From positions 1-64,000 of the forward strand of contig CALJAK010000008.1 of assembly GCA_938027595.1 (NCBI GenBank): DNA of 64,000 nucleotides. Reading direction: 5' to 3'. Every line of letters starts with the position of its first letter. Position 1 is the stretch's first letter. Below the pieces are notes generated by a model. That model had not been told where the DNA came from and did no database searches. It was given only the letters and a program-made list of their open reading frames with translations. The position numbers were made by a program, and so were the translations under genes. Source of the stretch: an uncultured Thermoproteales archaeon (GTDB taxonomy: Archaea > Thermoproteota > Thermoprotei > Thermoproteales > Thermoproteaceae). This document shows, one piece after another, positions 35,278 through 43,710 of the stretch.

Positions 35278-35999
35278 TTAAGGTATTAACCTCACGCCGG
35301 CGGAGGCGGCAGCGATAGCCAACGCCGTGAATAAAACGCTGCTGGCTAACACCCGCCTGCCCATTTTCCTAATGTCTGAAATTGTGGACACTTTGGCGTT
35401 ATGTCTGTAGTTCTGTATCAACAGCCAGGTGGGTTCCACAAGCGCTATGAGGTATGGGGGGTGCGAAATTGAGATGTAACTAACCAGCGGCGTCCAGAAG
35501 AGGAGCGGCGCGCTGGGGTCCACGCTGCGGAACGCCAATCTGCTCTCCACGTATAGAGCAAAAGTGACGAAGTAAACTATGTAGAGACTGTAGAACAACA
35601 TCTCGACGTGTGTGGGCGTCCCCAGGAGGTAGCGCATGGGCAACGCCAACGAGGAGTACAACGCCAAGCCAGCCACGTAGCCCACGGGGGTTCTGATCCG
35701 CCCCCCGGCTGCGATTGAAAAAACGACGGCGGTTAGAGTAATTAAGTACGCCAAGAGGGGGAGTGGCATGGCGGAGACGGCGGGTATGTACGGCAGCGCG
35801 TTTAGAATCAACAAGTAGTAGTTAAATCGGCGTTTGGAAGCTTCTTCAAACATTGGGCTGAAGGTGAATAGGTGGATTATGTAGGCTGCAATGGCTAGAA
35901 ACACTCGCCAAAGCTCGCGTGGGGTAGGCCAAGGGCGAGAGCCGCCGCTAAGTTAATGGTTAAAACGCCCACTATAGTCCACTCCCGGGGCAAACGCAT
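35278..35999 (-). CDS. Polytopic membrane protein downstream of ccm genes, frame broken once near the start
   Basis: Hydrophobic protein with about seven segments and no family I recognise. The intact frame begins at GTG 35904 (208 residues). Upstream, ATG 35999 follows a TATA box by 22 bp and opens a good membrane segment (WTIVGVLTINLAAALAL). That frame ends at a TAG near 35895, whereas the downstream frame reads back as PTPRELWRVFLAIAAYIIHL. Insertion of one base in 35921-35936 would unite both into about 240 residues. It may belong functionally with the neighbouring cytochrome c maturation genes; that is inference from position. Confidence 0.65.
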
Positions 36000-36016
36000 G
36001 TGATTTTTGTGTTTTG

Positions 36017-36025
36017 TATATATTA
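36017..36025 (-). promoter_or_regulatory. TATA box of the 35.3-36.0 kb membrane protein gene
   Basis: TAATATATA on the - strand, centred 22 bp before ATG 35999. Its position argues that the true start is 35999 and not GTG 35904. Confidence 0.55.
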
Positions 36026-36574
36026 ACGACGTTGATCCAACAACGCAGTTGTCAAAACGCCCACTGCAATCGCCGCCGTTAGTCCAGCCACTGTGATTAA
36101 AACTGAGTTGCCCTCAGCCATGGCCACCGCCGGCGGTAGAGCTAGAGCCAGCGCCATCGCCGTGCCGGCCGGCGGCGGCAAACCGCCATATGTCGCGAAA
36201 AGAGCCGCCAGCGAGCTCGTGGAGGAGAACAAGAGAGCTGCAGCTGCAGCGTCCGCGACGGAGGCAGCGGGTACGAACAACGACGCCGCTGTGGTAACTG
36301 TCGTGGAGATAAGCCCGACTACAATCAGTTTTGCTAGGTATATCTCTGTGTAACTACAGTAGTACGTCAAACCCTCCAACACGCCTCTGTCCCAATCTCT
36401 CACTATGTAGAAATAAGTGGCGAGTTGTGTAACCAAAAGCGCAATTAGATAAACGGAGAGCCGCCCGGCGTAAGACGCGAGCGCCCCCGCCGCGATTGCA
36501 GAAATCGAGATATACGCCAACTCTTCCACTCGCCTAGAGGCAGTTTTCAAATCTGCTTTAACTATTTCCCACAT
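36023..36574 (-). CDS. ccmB: CcmB-like permease of the cytochrome c maturation ABC complex
   Basis: A 183-residue membrane protein with about six helices. It begins WEIVKADLKTASRRVEEL, a cytoplasmic start resembling CcmB (KElr-type segment before helix 1). With CcmA it would form the ABC part of System I that releases haem-loaded CcmE. Sequence similarity to CcmB is weak, so the call rests mainly on its place directly after ccmA (17-bp overlap) in a ccmC-ccmE-ccmA order. It is shorter than bacterial CcmB (about 220 residues). Confidence 0.65.
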   Translation of the reverse strand: MWEIVKADLKTASRRVEELAYISISAIAAGALASYAGRLSVYLIALLVTQLATYFYIVRDWDRGVLEGLTYYCSYTEIYLAKLIVVGLISTTVTTAASLFVPAASVADAAAAALLFSSTSSLAALFATYGGLPPPAGTAMALALALPPAVAMAEGNSVLITVAGLTAAIAVGVLTTALLDQRR

Positions 36575-37127
36575 TTACCTCCTCTACTCTGAGCTCTCTG
36601 CCAATCCCGAGAGGCGCTGGGGAGGTAAGCAAGACGTCTCTCTGCTTCAACAAATCCGCCAACTCCCCCCTGGCCTCGTCGTCGAGTCCAGTGGTAGGCT
36701 CGTCAATGATCAAATTGGGGGGGTTCGGGAGGAGTGCTCTCGCTATATCCACACGGCGCCTCCAGCCGAAGCTAAGCGTTTTCACTGGTTTGTCTAACAC
36801 TTTACACACGCCGAGGGGACAACTCTCTAACCTCCCGCCGGACAGTTTGGCGAAGAGTCGTAAGTTTTCTCTCACTGTGAGCTCCGGGTAGAGAGTGGGG
36901 TTGTGGAAGACAACGCCCAGCGTTTTCGCCGGCACTCGCGGCTTCGCGCCGTCTATATAAACAACGCCTCTCGTGGGTTCCAACACGCCGGCGATTATCT
37001 TGACGAGAGTAGTTTTGCCAGAGCCGTTCGGCCCCACTAACGTAACGACGCCACTTATGGACAAGTTAACTCCCCTGAGGATCCAAGTGGCTCCCAGCCT
37101 CTTCCAGACGTCTATTACCTCAATCAC
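36558..37127 (-). CDS. ccmA: CcmA-like ABC ATPase
   Basis: A 189-residue ATPase: Walker A LVGPNGSGKTTLVK near residue 30, the Q-loop LGVVFHNPTLY near 72, signature KTLSFGWRRRVDIARAL near 117 and Walker B NLIIDEPTTGLDDEA near 140. The compact size and the position between ccmE and ccmB indicate CcmA of cytochrome c maturation System I. GTG 37127 overlaps the ccmE stop (GTGA) and is preferred over the GTG at 37157. The signature lacks the usual LSxGQ glutamine (LSFGW), as in several CcmA proteins. Confidence 0.78.
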   Translation of the reverse strand: MIEVIDVWKRLGATWILRGVNLSISGVVTLVGPNGSGKTTLVKIIAGVLEPTRGVVYIDGAKPRVPAKTLGVVFHNPTLYPELTVRENLRLFAKLSGGRLESCPLGVCKVLDKPVKTLSFGWRRRVDIARALLPNPPNLIIDEPTTGLDDEARGELADLLKQRDVLLTSPAPLGIGRELRVEEVNVGNS

Positions 37128-37495
37128 TTCGTGGGGGCGTAGTAAGCGGAGTGACAACCCTTCAGTATGGTGGTGACGTTTAGCCTCCTCGCCGCCGGGT
37201 CGTAGTAGCCCTCAAGCACTACTTCTCTATCGAATTGGAAGTTTGCCCCGGCCACTCTAACCACCTCCAAGTAGGGAACTACAGCTCTTATAGTGAAGCC
37301 GTCTCTGCCGGCTAGCAGGAGGTACAAACTGTCCCCCTCTACGCCGTAGTTGAGCAAAACGCCAGACACTCGCACTTTGCCGCCGGGGTGGTTTTTGAGG
37401 TCAGACACGTCCTTGGGAACGCCGGCGTAGAGAGACATCACTCCAGCGGTTATGAACAACGCCGCGAGCGCCAACGCGAGAACTAGCCTATTCAT
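37124..37495 (-). CDS. ccmE: Haem chaperone CcmE, CxxxY type
   Basis: CcmE holds haem covalently outside the membrane and hands it to apocytochromes c. The 123-residue protein has one N-terminal anchor helix followed by an OB-fold (GKVRVSGVLLNYGVEGD, then VVLEGYYDP). The haem-binding motif, HxxxY in E. coli, is GCHSAYY near residue 115, i.e. CxxxY, the variant known from archaea and some bacteria. It overlaps ccmC by 8 bp and ccmA by 4 bp. Confidence 0.88.
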   Translation of the reverse strand: MNRLVLALALAALFITAGVMSLYAGVPKDVSDLKNHPGGKVRVSGVLLNYGVEGDSLYLLLAGRDGFTIRAVVPYLEVVRVAGANFQFDREVVLEGYYDPAARRLNVTTILKGCHSAYYAPTK

Positions 37496-38396
37496 GTCGC
37501 CTCGCCACGACAGCCGCCGTTAAGAAATACAACGCAGCGTTTACATACGCGCTGTAGTGCCGCACTAACTCCACGCCGTCTTTACTCACTAAGATGTAGT
37601 GTTTAGGCAGCGTAGCCACGCCGTTTATTTCGACGGGTGTGAGAACGCTCTGGGGGGGTATGTTCAACACTCTGCCGTCCTCCAGCACTATGGAGTTGTT
37701 AGTGACGTCGATTACTCGCACTGGATTCTGCAGCCAGGGGTAGAGCATGGCCGAGACCACCACGGCTGCCGTTAGGTAGAGCCAGAGAGTTGGCTTGGGC
37801 GCCCTTGTGAAAATCAATACAGTGAAGAGAGCTACCACTAAGACAGTCCTAAGCCCCATGTACGCGCGGAGAGTCCCCCCGAAAGTAGCGCCTGGCTTGG
37901 GGTGGAAAGCTTCAACCAACACCGGCGCAAGTAGAGAAATCACTACCAACACATAACCGGCGATGAGGTACGATTGACTCAGTTTGACCGACCTGTCAGG
38001 ATCTTCCACACCCCGCCTTATTGCTGGATACAGCGAGAAAACCACCGCCACGGTTAGTATGGACATCTGCCGGGGGTCTAAAGCCAGCGGAGTGCCCCAA
38101 CTCTCGGCGGCCCATATAGTGCCGCTAATGAACGCGTACCAAGCCAAAGCTGCTGTGATGTATGCAGAGGAGTCCATGACTTTGACCGCCGACTGCCTCC
38201 GAATGCTCACAAGCGCTGAGGCGAACGCCAGAGACGCAGTGACGTACATAGCCACGCCCGCCGGCACATGTACGTATATATTGAGGTAAGCCGTGGGGGC
38301 CCCCAACTCAGCCGCCAGTGGGAACGGCCCCCAATTCACTAGATATATTGCAGACAGAACATCCAAAATAACAATAGCCAACACAACCAACTGCAC
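37488..38396 (-). CDS. ccmC: Haem-handling membrane protein CcmC
   Basis: A 302-residue protein of the CcmC/CcsA haem-handling family that loads haem onto CcmE. About six to eight helices are visible. A His follows YLNIYVHVPAG near residue 43, a likely haem ligand. The tryptophan-rich WWD region is TIWAAESWGTPLALDPRQMS near residue 95-114. The C-terminal ~90 residues form an extra outside domain (RVIDVTNNSIVLEDGRVLNI). GTG 38396 follows an AT-rich promoter by about 22 bp. It heads the ccmC-E-A-B operon. Confidence 0.85.
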   Translation of the reverse strand: MQLVVLAIVILDVLSAIYLVNWGPFPLAAELGAPTAYLNIYVHVPAGVAMYVTASLAFASALVSIRRQSAVKVMDSSAYITAALAWYAFISGTIWAAESWGTPLALDPRQMSILTVAVVFSLYPAIRRGVEDPDRSVKLSQSYLIAGYVLVVISLLAPVLVEAFHPKPGATFGGTLRAYMGLRTVLVVALFTVLIFTRAPKPTLWLYLTAAVVVSAMLYPWLQNPVRVIDVTNNSIVLEDGRVLNIPPQSVLTPVEINGVATLPKHYILVSKDGVELVRHYSAYVNAALYFLTAAVVARRHE

Positions 38397-38426
38397 ATGC
38401 CAAGAGCTAGCTTAATTAATAAACCT

Positions 38427-38888
38427 TTAGGCGAAGTTAGCAACTTTCTTCAGAGCTTTCTTAAAGAGTTTATAGACGGCGGTTTTAGAAACGCCGTATT
38501 TGCGAGCTAGAGACGCCAAATTGTGCCCCCTGGACATTTGTATCAAAACGTCGCTTTGCCTAGGCGTTAGAAACACGTCGCGGTGTTCTAAAACCTCCAC
38601 GCGGAGTATCTGAAGTCCACTCGCCGCGATTATCCTCCTCACGTTTTTCGTATTGCTAACTATGAGTTTGATTTTTCCACGTCCAACCGTGGGCGTCCCA
38701 ACTACGTGTCCAACGGCGAGGAGTTTGTACAAGACGCAATTTTCGCATTTAGCCGACACAATCTCCACCCCCCGCGGCGTGTGGAGCAAGTGATACACTC
38801 TGCCGTTGTTTATTTTAAAACCGAGATGACCATCGGCGTCGGGAGGGACTAAATCACATGTGCGAGCGGAAATTTTCAAAAATTGCAT
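38427..38888 (-). CDS. Bat-like HTH transcription regulator with N-terminal cysteines
   Basis: A 153-residue protein. The C-terminal ~45 residues are a helix-turn-helix of the bacterio-opsin-activator (HTH_10/sigma-4-like) type: FLTPRQSDVLIQMSRG followed by SLARKYGVSKTAVYKLFKKALKKV. The N-terminal ~100 residues contain Cys11, Cys48 and Cys51 (KCENC), which could bind haem, iron-sulfur or sense redox state. ATG 38888 is preferred over the upstream ATG 38927 because an AT-rich TATA-like stretch lies 26 bp before it. It sits between ccm genes and the divergent ctaB, so it is a candidate regulator of respiratory genes. Confidence 0.75.
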   Translation of the reverse strand: MQFLKISARTCDLVPPDADGHLGFKINNGRVYHLLHTPRGVEIVSAKCENCVLYKLLAVGHVVGTPTVGRGKIKLIVSNTKNVRRIIAASGLQILRVEVLEHRDVFLTPRQSDVLIQMSRGHNLASLARKYGVSKTAVYKLFKKALKKVANFA

Positions 38889-38909
38889 AAAAACAATGGC
38901 GATGTGTGT

Positions 38910-38946
38910 TAAAAAATTATTTCTCATGTTTACATCAAGATTTTTA
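38910..38946. promoter_or_regulatory. Divergent promoters of the HTH regulator and ctaB
   Basis: AAAAAATTAT (38911-38920) read on the - strand is a TATA-like box for ATG 38888. TTTTTAAA (about 38939-38946) on the + strand lies about 21 bp before GTG 38963 of ctaB. Confidence 0.5.
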
Positions 38947-38962
38947 AATTCTGTGTGTTACA

Positions 38963-39811
38963 GTGTTCGTGAATCCCTATGTAATTTTGTTAAAGCCTAG
39001 AGTGATTTGGTTGTTGATACTATCCGCAGTCGCTGGGTACATATACTCGGCACCTTCTGTCAACCTACACACGCTCGCGGCGCTTTTAGTTGTGGCTTTC
39101 TTATCCACCGGCGGCTCTGCTGCGTTTAACCACTACTGGGAGAGGGATATAGATGCGTTGATGTCTCGGACGGCCGGCAGACCGCTCCCGCGGGGTTTGG
39201 TGAAGCCCAGCGCCGCTCTCGTCTTTTCTCTAGCGTTTTCAACACTGGGCGTGGCTCTGGCGTTCCTCTGGCTCAACCTCCTCGCCGCCGTGTTCGTGAC
39301 GTTGGGGTGGGTTTTCTACTCTCTCGTCTACACAGTGTTGTTGAAGAGGCGCACTTGGCTCAACGTACTTGCGGGGGGCTTCGCGGGGAATTTCACATTT
39401 CTAGGGGGCTACGCCCTGGGCATGGGGACTGTGGATTTATTAGCCGTCTTGATATCTTTCGCGATATACCTCTGGATACCTTCCCACATATGGGCTCTGG
39501 CTTATAAGCATAGAGATGATTACATAAAAGCAAACGTCCCCATGTTGTCCACAGTTGTGTCTCCACACACTGCAGTGAGCATAATATCGCTAATGAATAT
39601 CGCAAGTGCAATTTACGTCGTGGGGCTATACCTAGCTCTCTCTGGTTTAAACTACCCGTTTATACTCGTGGCGGCTGGAGCCGCAGCCGCGGTGTACACG
39701 AGCGTACTCGCGCTTGTGGAAAAAAACGACGTAGTTATGTGGAGAATGTACAAAGCATCCAGCCCCGTTTTAACTCTATTCCTACTGGCGTTAATCCTCG
39801 CCAAACTCTAG
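38963..39811 (+). CDS. ctaB: Haem O synthase (protohaem IX farnesyltransferase)
   Basis: It attaches a prenyl group to haem b, giving haem O, precursor of the haems of haem-copper oxidases. The 282-residue UbiA-family protein has about eight helices. Its first aspartate-rich motif is [20 protein letters not shown] (residues 52-71) and the second [15 protein letters not shown] near residue 180. GTG 38963 starts right after the promoter. It ends in a 4-bp overlap with the convergent membrane-protein gene. It belongs with ctaA and the oxidase genes nearby. Confidence 0.93.
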   Translation: MFVNPYVILLKPRVIWLLILSAVAGYIYSAPSVNLHTLAALLVVAFLSTGGSAAFNHYWERDIDALMSRTAGRPLPRGLVKPSAALVFSLAFSTLGVALAFLWLNLLAAVFVTLGWVFYSLVYTVLLKRRTWLNVLAGGFAGNFTFLGGYALGMGTVDLLAVLISFAIYLWIPSHIWALAYKHRDDYIKANVPMLSTVVSPHTAVSIISLMNIASAIYVVGLYLALSGLNYPFILVAAGAAAAVYTSVLALVEKNDVVMWRMYKASSPVLTLFLLALILAKL

Positions 39812-40758
39812 GGAGGTTTCAGCGGGATAGCTCTCTGTCTAGCCAATTTCCAAACGACGTAGATGACCATCGCCGTAGTTAACACGCCCGCCGCAGTCGG
39901 GGAATTGAGCAGCCTCAAGACGTACGCCGCGATAGCGATTGTGAACAACTCCAAGCCGTATTTGGGCATTTCTCTGTACATAACCGACGGTAGGAAATAC
40001 GGCACGCACAACGCAGCCATCACAACAGCGAAAGCCATATACATAAAATGGTGGTGGAAAACCGCCAGCGCTGTGGACCACCTAAAGATAAACGCGCCGG
40101 CGCTGTATACGTCGTTTAACTTCGGCGGTGCCACAAGCGTAAGAACTACAGACGGGAGAATGAACGACCACAAAACGCCGTGTTTGAACAAAACGAAAGC
40201 AACGACGTACGCAAATGCGACGTATAGAGATGTGGCTAGAGAAAACCGTCTCTTAGCTCGAGAATTGTCTATGCGGTAGAGTAACGCGTATACAGACGCC
40301 AGGGGGAGGGAAGCCACTGCCTCCAAATGGCTTACAGACGTGGGGAGGAGGAGAACGCCGGCCATGTGTATTAAATTCGGAACTGTATTCCCCCTACCCA
40401 ACCCCCTTAGATACAGCGATGTGTACAACAGAGAGAATGGGAGATACGCCAAATACCCAACCCAATGCGAGACGACAACGGCAGATGTGAAAAACGCAGT
40501 GAGTAGCCAAGTGAACAATCTCTTCGGCACGGCGTTTATGAACCCCGGCAGTTGGATATACATGACGGAGAAGTAAAAAGCCAAAAGCCCCGTAGTCATG
40601 AAGTACATGTGTAGATTGTAAACGTTGGACAACGCGCTGTATACACCCAAGAGGAAAAACACCGCAGATGTGTACAACGCAATGCGCGATGCTCTAATTA
40701 CATCCACAACAGCTTTGAAAAATAGAAATTTGTCCGATTCCCCCACTCCAAGCCACAC
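39808..40758 (-). CDS. Polytopic membrane protein with many histidines, function unknown
   Basis: A 316-residue membrane protein with about ten hydrophobic segments. Histidines sit at or in several of them ([41 protein letters not shown]). This looks like a haem- or copper-containing membrane protein distantly reminiscent of NnrS or haem-copper oxidase architecture, but no diagnostic motif is clear. GTG 40758 gives the longest frame; a TATA-like CTATAACT lies about 20 bp upstream at the end of the preceding gene. Its place among respiratory genes suggests a role in electron transfer or haem/copper handling. Confidence 0.6.
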   Translation of the reverse strand: MWLGVGESDKFLFFKAVVDVIRASRIALYTSAVFFLLGVYSALSNVYNLHMYFMTTGLLAFYFSVMYIQLPGFINAVPKRLFTWLLTAFFTSAVVVSHWVGYLAYLPFSLLYTSLYLRGLGRGNTVPNLIHMAGVLLLPTSVSHLEAVASLPLASVYALLYRIDNSRAKRRFSLATSLYVAFAYVVAFVLFKHGVLWSFILPSVVLTLVAPPKLNDVYSAGAFIFRWSTALAVFHHHFMYMAFAVVMAALCVPYFLPSVMYREMPKYGLELFTIAIAAYVLRLLNSPTAAGVLTTAMVIYVVWKLARQRAIPLKPP

Positions 40759-40777
40759 AAACCGAGTAGTTCTGTAG

Positions 40778-41002
40778 TTATAGCTCTATCGCAAACCCCC
40801 TCTTCACTCTCTCTTTGATTTTCTCCACTAAAGCGTCTGCGAAATCGCTAGGCGTTCCGTAGTGTCCATCTACTACGCGTAATTTCATCAAGTGATCTAA
40901 ATGCGAATACATGTGGCAAGAAAAACAATCTCTACAATCATCTCCGAAATAAACACATCGCTTATCTACAATCGCCAACGGTCTTTTTAATATTTCCACC
41001 AC
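40778..41002 (-). CDS. Small Cys/His-rich protein (74 aa)
   Basis: A 74-residue soluble protein with CVYFGDDCRDCFSCHMYSH at residues ~16-34: four cysteines and two histidines in 20 residues, suitable for a zinc or iron-sulfur site. The rest is helical and charged. The CxxCH pattern (CFSCH) is also the haem c attachment motif, but the protein lacks a signal peptide, so haem attachment outside the cell is unlikely. GTG 41002 follows a TATA box by about 27 bp. No family is recognised. Confidence 0.6.
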   Translation of the reverse strand: MVEILKRPLAIVDKRCVYFGDDCRDCFSCHMYSHLDHLMKLRVVDGHYGTPSDFADALVEKIKERVKRGFAIEL

Positions 41003-41025
41003 TCTGTCTGAAGCTCTCGTAGCTA

Positions 41026-41033
41026 GATATACG
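41026..41033 (-). promoter_or_regulatory. TATA box of the 74-aa Cys-rich gene
   Basis: CGTATATC on the - strand, centred about 27 bp before GTG 41002. Confidence 0.45.
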
Positions 41034-41202
41034 CCGAATCCGTCAAACCCCCGTTTTCAAAACGCTGTTAACTTCCTATATAGAGTGGAAAACGGTATGT
41101 TTGTCAAGAAATTAGTTTGTCTCACGCCATACTTTATAAGCATACAGAATAAATCGAACTCCTCTCGAGAGAGGAAAAAATGGCGTGGGATAAATTTCAC
41201 TC

Positions 41203-41530
41203 TCACGAAGATTTTGCAGCCGCCATTTTTAACATTTCCACCAACGCCGGCACTAACTCCGTGGCGTAATTCGGCTTCGTCTTATACCCCTCTAGTTGTG
41301 CAAACGTAGTGGGCGCTAGTTCTCTATCTCCCTCCGTCAAGTAACACGACTGACTTCCCCCCACCGTCAAAAAGGGGCCTCCTAGCTACCAGAGACGGAG
41401 ATGTGGTAGAGCAAACACTCTCCGCCATTTCGCCGGGAATTTCACAAACCCACGCGGGGTAGCTGTTAAATGCTTTGCCTTGACTAATCTTAACGCCGTA
41501 CAACACGGCGTCTGGGGGTTGTCACAGTGA
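41203..41530 (-). pseudogene. Decayed cytochrome c gene (paralogue of the gene at 49.3 kb)
   Basis: This 550-bp gap between genes (41003-41554) holds no intact gene. On the - strand, the frame ending at TGA 41203-41205 reads ELVPALVEMLKMAAAK, nearly identical to EYVPALVELFKMAASK at the end of the cytochrome c encoded at 49288-49821. The similarity extends upstream (a GYKTK block against the TYKSL block). Further up the frame is lost and a haem motif CxxCH is not visible, so the 5' part is shuffled or deleted. The boundary at 41530 is approximate. The rest of the gap (41040-41200) shows nothing recognisable. Confidence 0.6.
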
Positions 41531-41554
41531 AAGGTGATTGTGTAAAACTCCATG

Positions 41555-41977
41555 TTAATGTATGTGAATTTCTAGCGTAGATGAATCTGCGGCGAAGTGT
41601 ATCTCCTCGCCGTCGTTTAGCTTCAGTTTGATTTTGATCGTGCCTTCCACAGTGCCGTATATCATGAGGTGGTACGTGAAGTGTTTGAAAGATAGAGAGC
41701 TGAAGGGCGACACGCACACCTCGTCTACGGGCACCATGGCGACTAACGTCCCGTTGACGATAGTCTTGTGTATTTCCAACACCGCTGTGCGCGGCTTCTC
41801 CAACTCGGCGTTGATTATGCATTTTGTAAACGGCGTTGGGTTTACGAAAGTGAAGAAAACCATGCCTACGTCTGGCGCCGTCATTACGTAAGTTGAGTCT
41901 TTCACGTAGGGTTTGGCTAGGGTTAAATACGCCAAGAGAACAACTGCAGTTATGGCTAGAGCTATGTACAACTTCAT
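41555..41977 (-). CDS. PCuAC-type copper chaperone
   Basis: A 140-residue protein with an N-terminal anchor or signal helix (IALAITAVVLLAYLTLA) and a cupredoxin-like domain of the PCu(A)C family. The copper site in this family is H(M)-x10-M-x21-H-x-M. Here EIHK near residue 73, VAMVPV near 83 and YHLMIYG near 107 give the His, Met, His and Met in order. These proteins hand Cu(I) to the CuA site of oxidases together with Sco. ATG 41977 overlaps the previous stop (ATGA). It is the last gene of the nos-like operon. Confidence 0.8.
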   Translation of the reverse strand: MKLYIALAITAVVLLAYLTLAKPYVKDSTYVMTAPDVGMVFFTFVNPTPFTKCIINAELEKPRTAVLEIHKTIVNGTLVAMVPVDEVCVSPFSSLSFKHFTYHLMIYGTVEGTIKIKLKLNDGEEIHFAADSSTLEIHIH

Positions 41978-42318
41978 GTTTTGAAAAGCGCGTACGCCAT
42001 AGTTACCAACGCCAGTAGGCCTAGGAAGTGGTCTATCGGTATGTCTGTATGCGGCAGGAGCCACGTGGCGTTTAGATACATCGACAGGGAGAGAGACAAC
42101 TCTCTAGTTAAGAGTAAGACGAAAGCGATTAGGAGCCATAGAAATCGGGAACTCCTCACCCGCGCGTATCCAGAAATGGCTATGTACAACAACGCCGCTG
42201 CGATTATCACAGTAACTGTATGCAACAAGACGTGTCCTGGGGACAAACCAGCGGCGTGGTTGTGCCCCACTGCGAGAAACGCCACCGCCACTGGGATTAG
42301 GAAGAGGAGGAATCTCAT
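41974..42318 (-). CDS. Small four-helix membrane protein with histidines (nos-like operon)
   Basis: A 114-residue membrane protein with four hydrophobic segments. Histidines lie in helix-facing positions (AVGHNHAAG, SPGHVLLHTV, LPHTDIPIDHFLG), which might bind haem or copper. It is tied by ATGA overlaps to nosY upstream and the PCuAC gene downstream. The longer frame to 42606 is rejected because ATG 42318 overlaps the nosY stop. I do not recognise the family; a cytochrome b-like or copper-transfer role is a guess from context. Confidence 0.65.
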   Translation of the reverse strand: MRFLLFLIPVAVAFLAVGHNHAAGLSPGHVLLHTVTVIIAAALLYIAISGYARVRSSRFLWLLIAFVLLLTRELSLSLSMYLNATWLLPHTDIPIDHFLGLLALVTMAYALFKT

Positions 42319-43073
42319 AAATCCACTTTCCTCACGCCGTCGTAAATGGCGAGAGCCAACGCCGTTACCCACGCCGTGTAGACAGCGGCGAGAGTAGCGA
42401 AGAACCAACCCAACCCCATGTGTATTGCGAACTCCCCCAGCGGCCCCAGAGTGAGGAGGTGGCTGTCCACCATGGCTGTAGCTGTGAGAGCCACTAGTTT
42501 GATGGGGTTGGAGATTTGGAGAGCGAATATCGCTTCGCTGGGCAGCGGCGTGATGAGATTCACAAACGCCACCACCACGTCGTATACTAGAGCCAGCCCG
42601 ACCCAAGCCACTACTGAGTAGAGAAAAGCGCTCTCTCTGCTTCTAGCGGCGAGACCTATGTACGTCCCCAACAGCGATGTCACAAACGCCACTGCGGCCG
42701 TTGCGAATGCGGCGGCTGGCACTTGTCTCAGAAGTAGATACGGCAACGCGGCGGTCAGCGAATAAACCAACGCCAACGTTAAGTTAGCCACAGTCCTAGC
42801 GGCGAAATACCTCGCCCTCCCCCAGCCGGAGACATACGCCTCAATCAACCCCTCTCTATCGCCCACAGTAGAAGCAATGGAGGTAGTTATGGCGATGAGA
42901 GAAGCCACTGCCGTTAGGAAATTCACGGCGGTTACCACAGCCGCAAACCCAGCGCCCAGCGACGCCAACGCCACCGAAGTCGCCCACCCTAGGGACAACA
43001 TAGCTAAATAAGGCGACGTGTACCCATCCCGCTTGGCTGTGAAAACTAACAGCCTATAGATAGCCCACCACAT
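42315..43073 (-). CDS. nosY: ABC-2 permease, NosY-like
   Basis: A 252-residue permease with about six helices, of the ABC-2/NosY build, starting WWAIYRLLVFTAKRDG with the usual cytoplasmic amphipathic start. NosDFY complexes deliver copper or sulfur for building copper centres outside the membrane. ATG 43073 is chosen; the longer frame to 43178 would run through the ATPase gene. It follows the NosF-like ATPase with a 20-bp overlap. Confidence 0.75.
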   Translation of the reverse strand: MWWAIYRLLVFTAKRDGYTSPYLAMLSLGWATSVALASLGAGFAAVVTAVNFLTAVASLIAITTSIASTVGDREGLIEAYVSGWGRARYFAARTVANLTLALVYSLTAALPYLLLRQVPAAAFATAAVAFVTSLLGTYIGLAARSRESAFLYSVVAWVGLALVYDVVVAFVNLITPLPSEAIFALQISNPIKLVALTATAMVDSHLLTLGPLGEFAIHMGLGWFFATLAAVYTAWVTALALAIYDGVRKVDL

Positions 43074-43710
43074 ACTGCACCTCACCACTTTTGGTGCAAA
43101 GCTCCCCCCCACAGGGCTCCACGTATAGAGCTCTAACGGCGTCCCAACCGGCGGTGGAGGAGACTCGGCCCCCCTCAATGTACATCAGCGTGGGTTTCAA
43201 CACGAGAAACGGCGCCGGGTCGTGCGTAGCCACCACGAAAGGTCTGCCGGCCAGCGATTTCACTAACTCCAGTCTGTATTTAGTCTCTAGGTAAGACAGC
43301 GGTTCGTCCAACAGAATTACTCTGTCTACCGAAACAGCCACAGTCAAGAAGACTCTGGCAGCCATGCCGGAAGAGAGCTCCGCCCCCCTCTTGTCTAAGA
43401 AGTCCTCTACGCCGAACCGCGGTTTTATCGCCGTCTGGAAGACTTGCGAAAGGTGTTGTAAATACTCCCCCACGGAGGTAGTGGGGGGCAGCTTGGGAGC
43501 GGGGGGCACGTAGTAGAATCGACTGGATTCCGCCACAACGCCGTCTATCTTAACATACCCCCTACAGACGTACACGCCGGCCATGCAGCGGAGCGTAGTG
43601 GATTTGCCGCTGCCGTTGGGGCCTAGGAAAACAGCGCCGCCGCTCCACTTGGCTCTGAAGTCTAGAGCGAACGCGCCGAATCGTTTCTCTAGCGACGCCT
43701 CAATTTCCAT
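43054..43710 (-). CDS. nosF: ABC ATPase, NosF-like
   Basis: A 218-residue ATPase: Walker A FLGPNGSGKSTTLR near residue 29, signature region ELSSGMAARVFLTVAVS near 115 and Walker B RVILLDEPLSYLETK near 133. The H-loop is ATHDP near 163. Order and overlaps (22 bp with nosD, 20 bp with nosY) identify it as the motor of a NosDFY complex. ATG 43710 is taken as start since it matches the first beta strand of such domains. Confidence 0.8.
   Translation of the reverse strand: MEIEASLEKRFGAFALDFRAKWSGGAVFLGPNGSGKSTTLRCMAGVYVCRGYVKIDGVVAESSRFYYVPPAPKLPPTTSVGEYLQHLSQVFQTAIKPRFGVEDFLDKRGAELSSGMAARVFLTVAVSVDRVILLDEPLSYLETKYRLELVKSLAGRPFVVATHDPAPFLVLKPTLMYIEGGRVSSTAGWDAVRALYVEPCGGELCTKSGEVQYVVGYL

Noticed and set aside
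40778-41002. 74-aa protein as a cytochrome c because of CFSCH
   Set aside because: It lacks a signal peptide or anchor, so haem attachment by the external Ccm system is unlikely.
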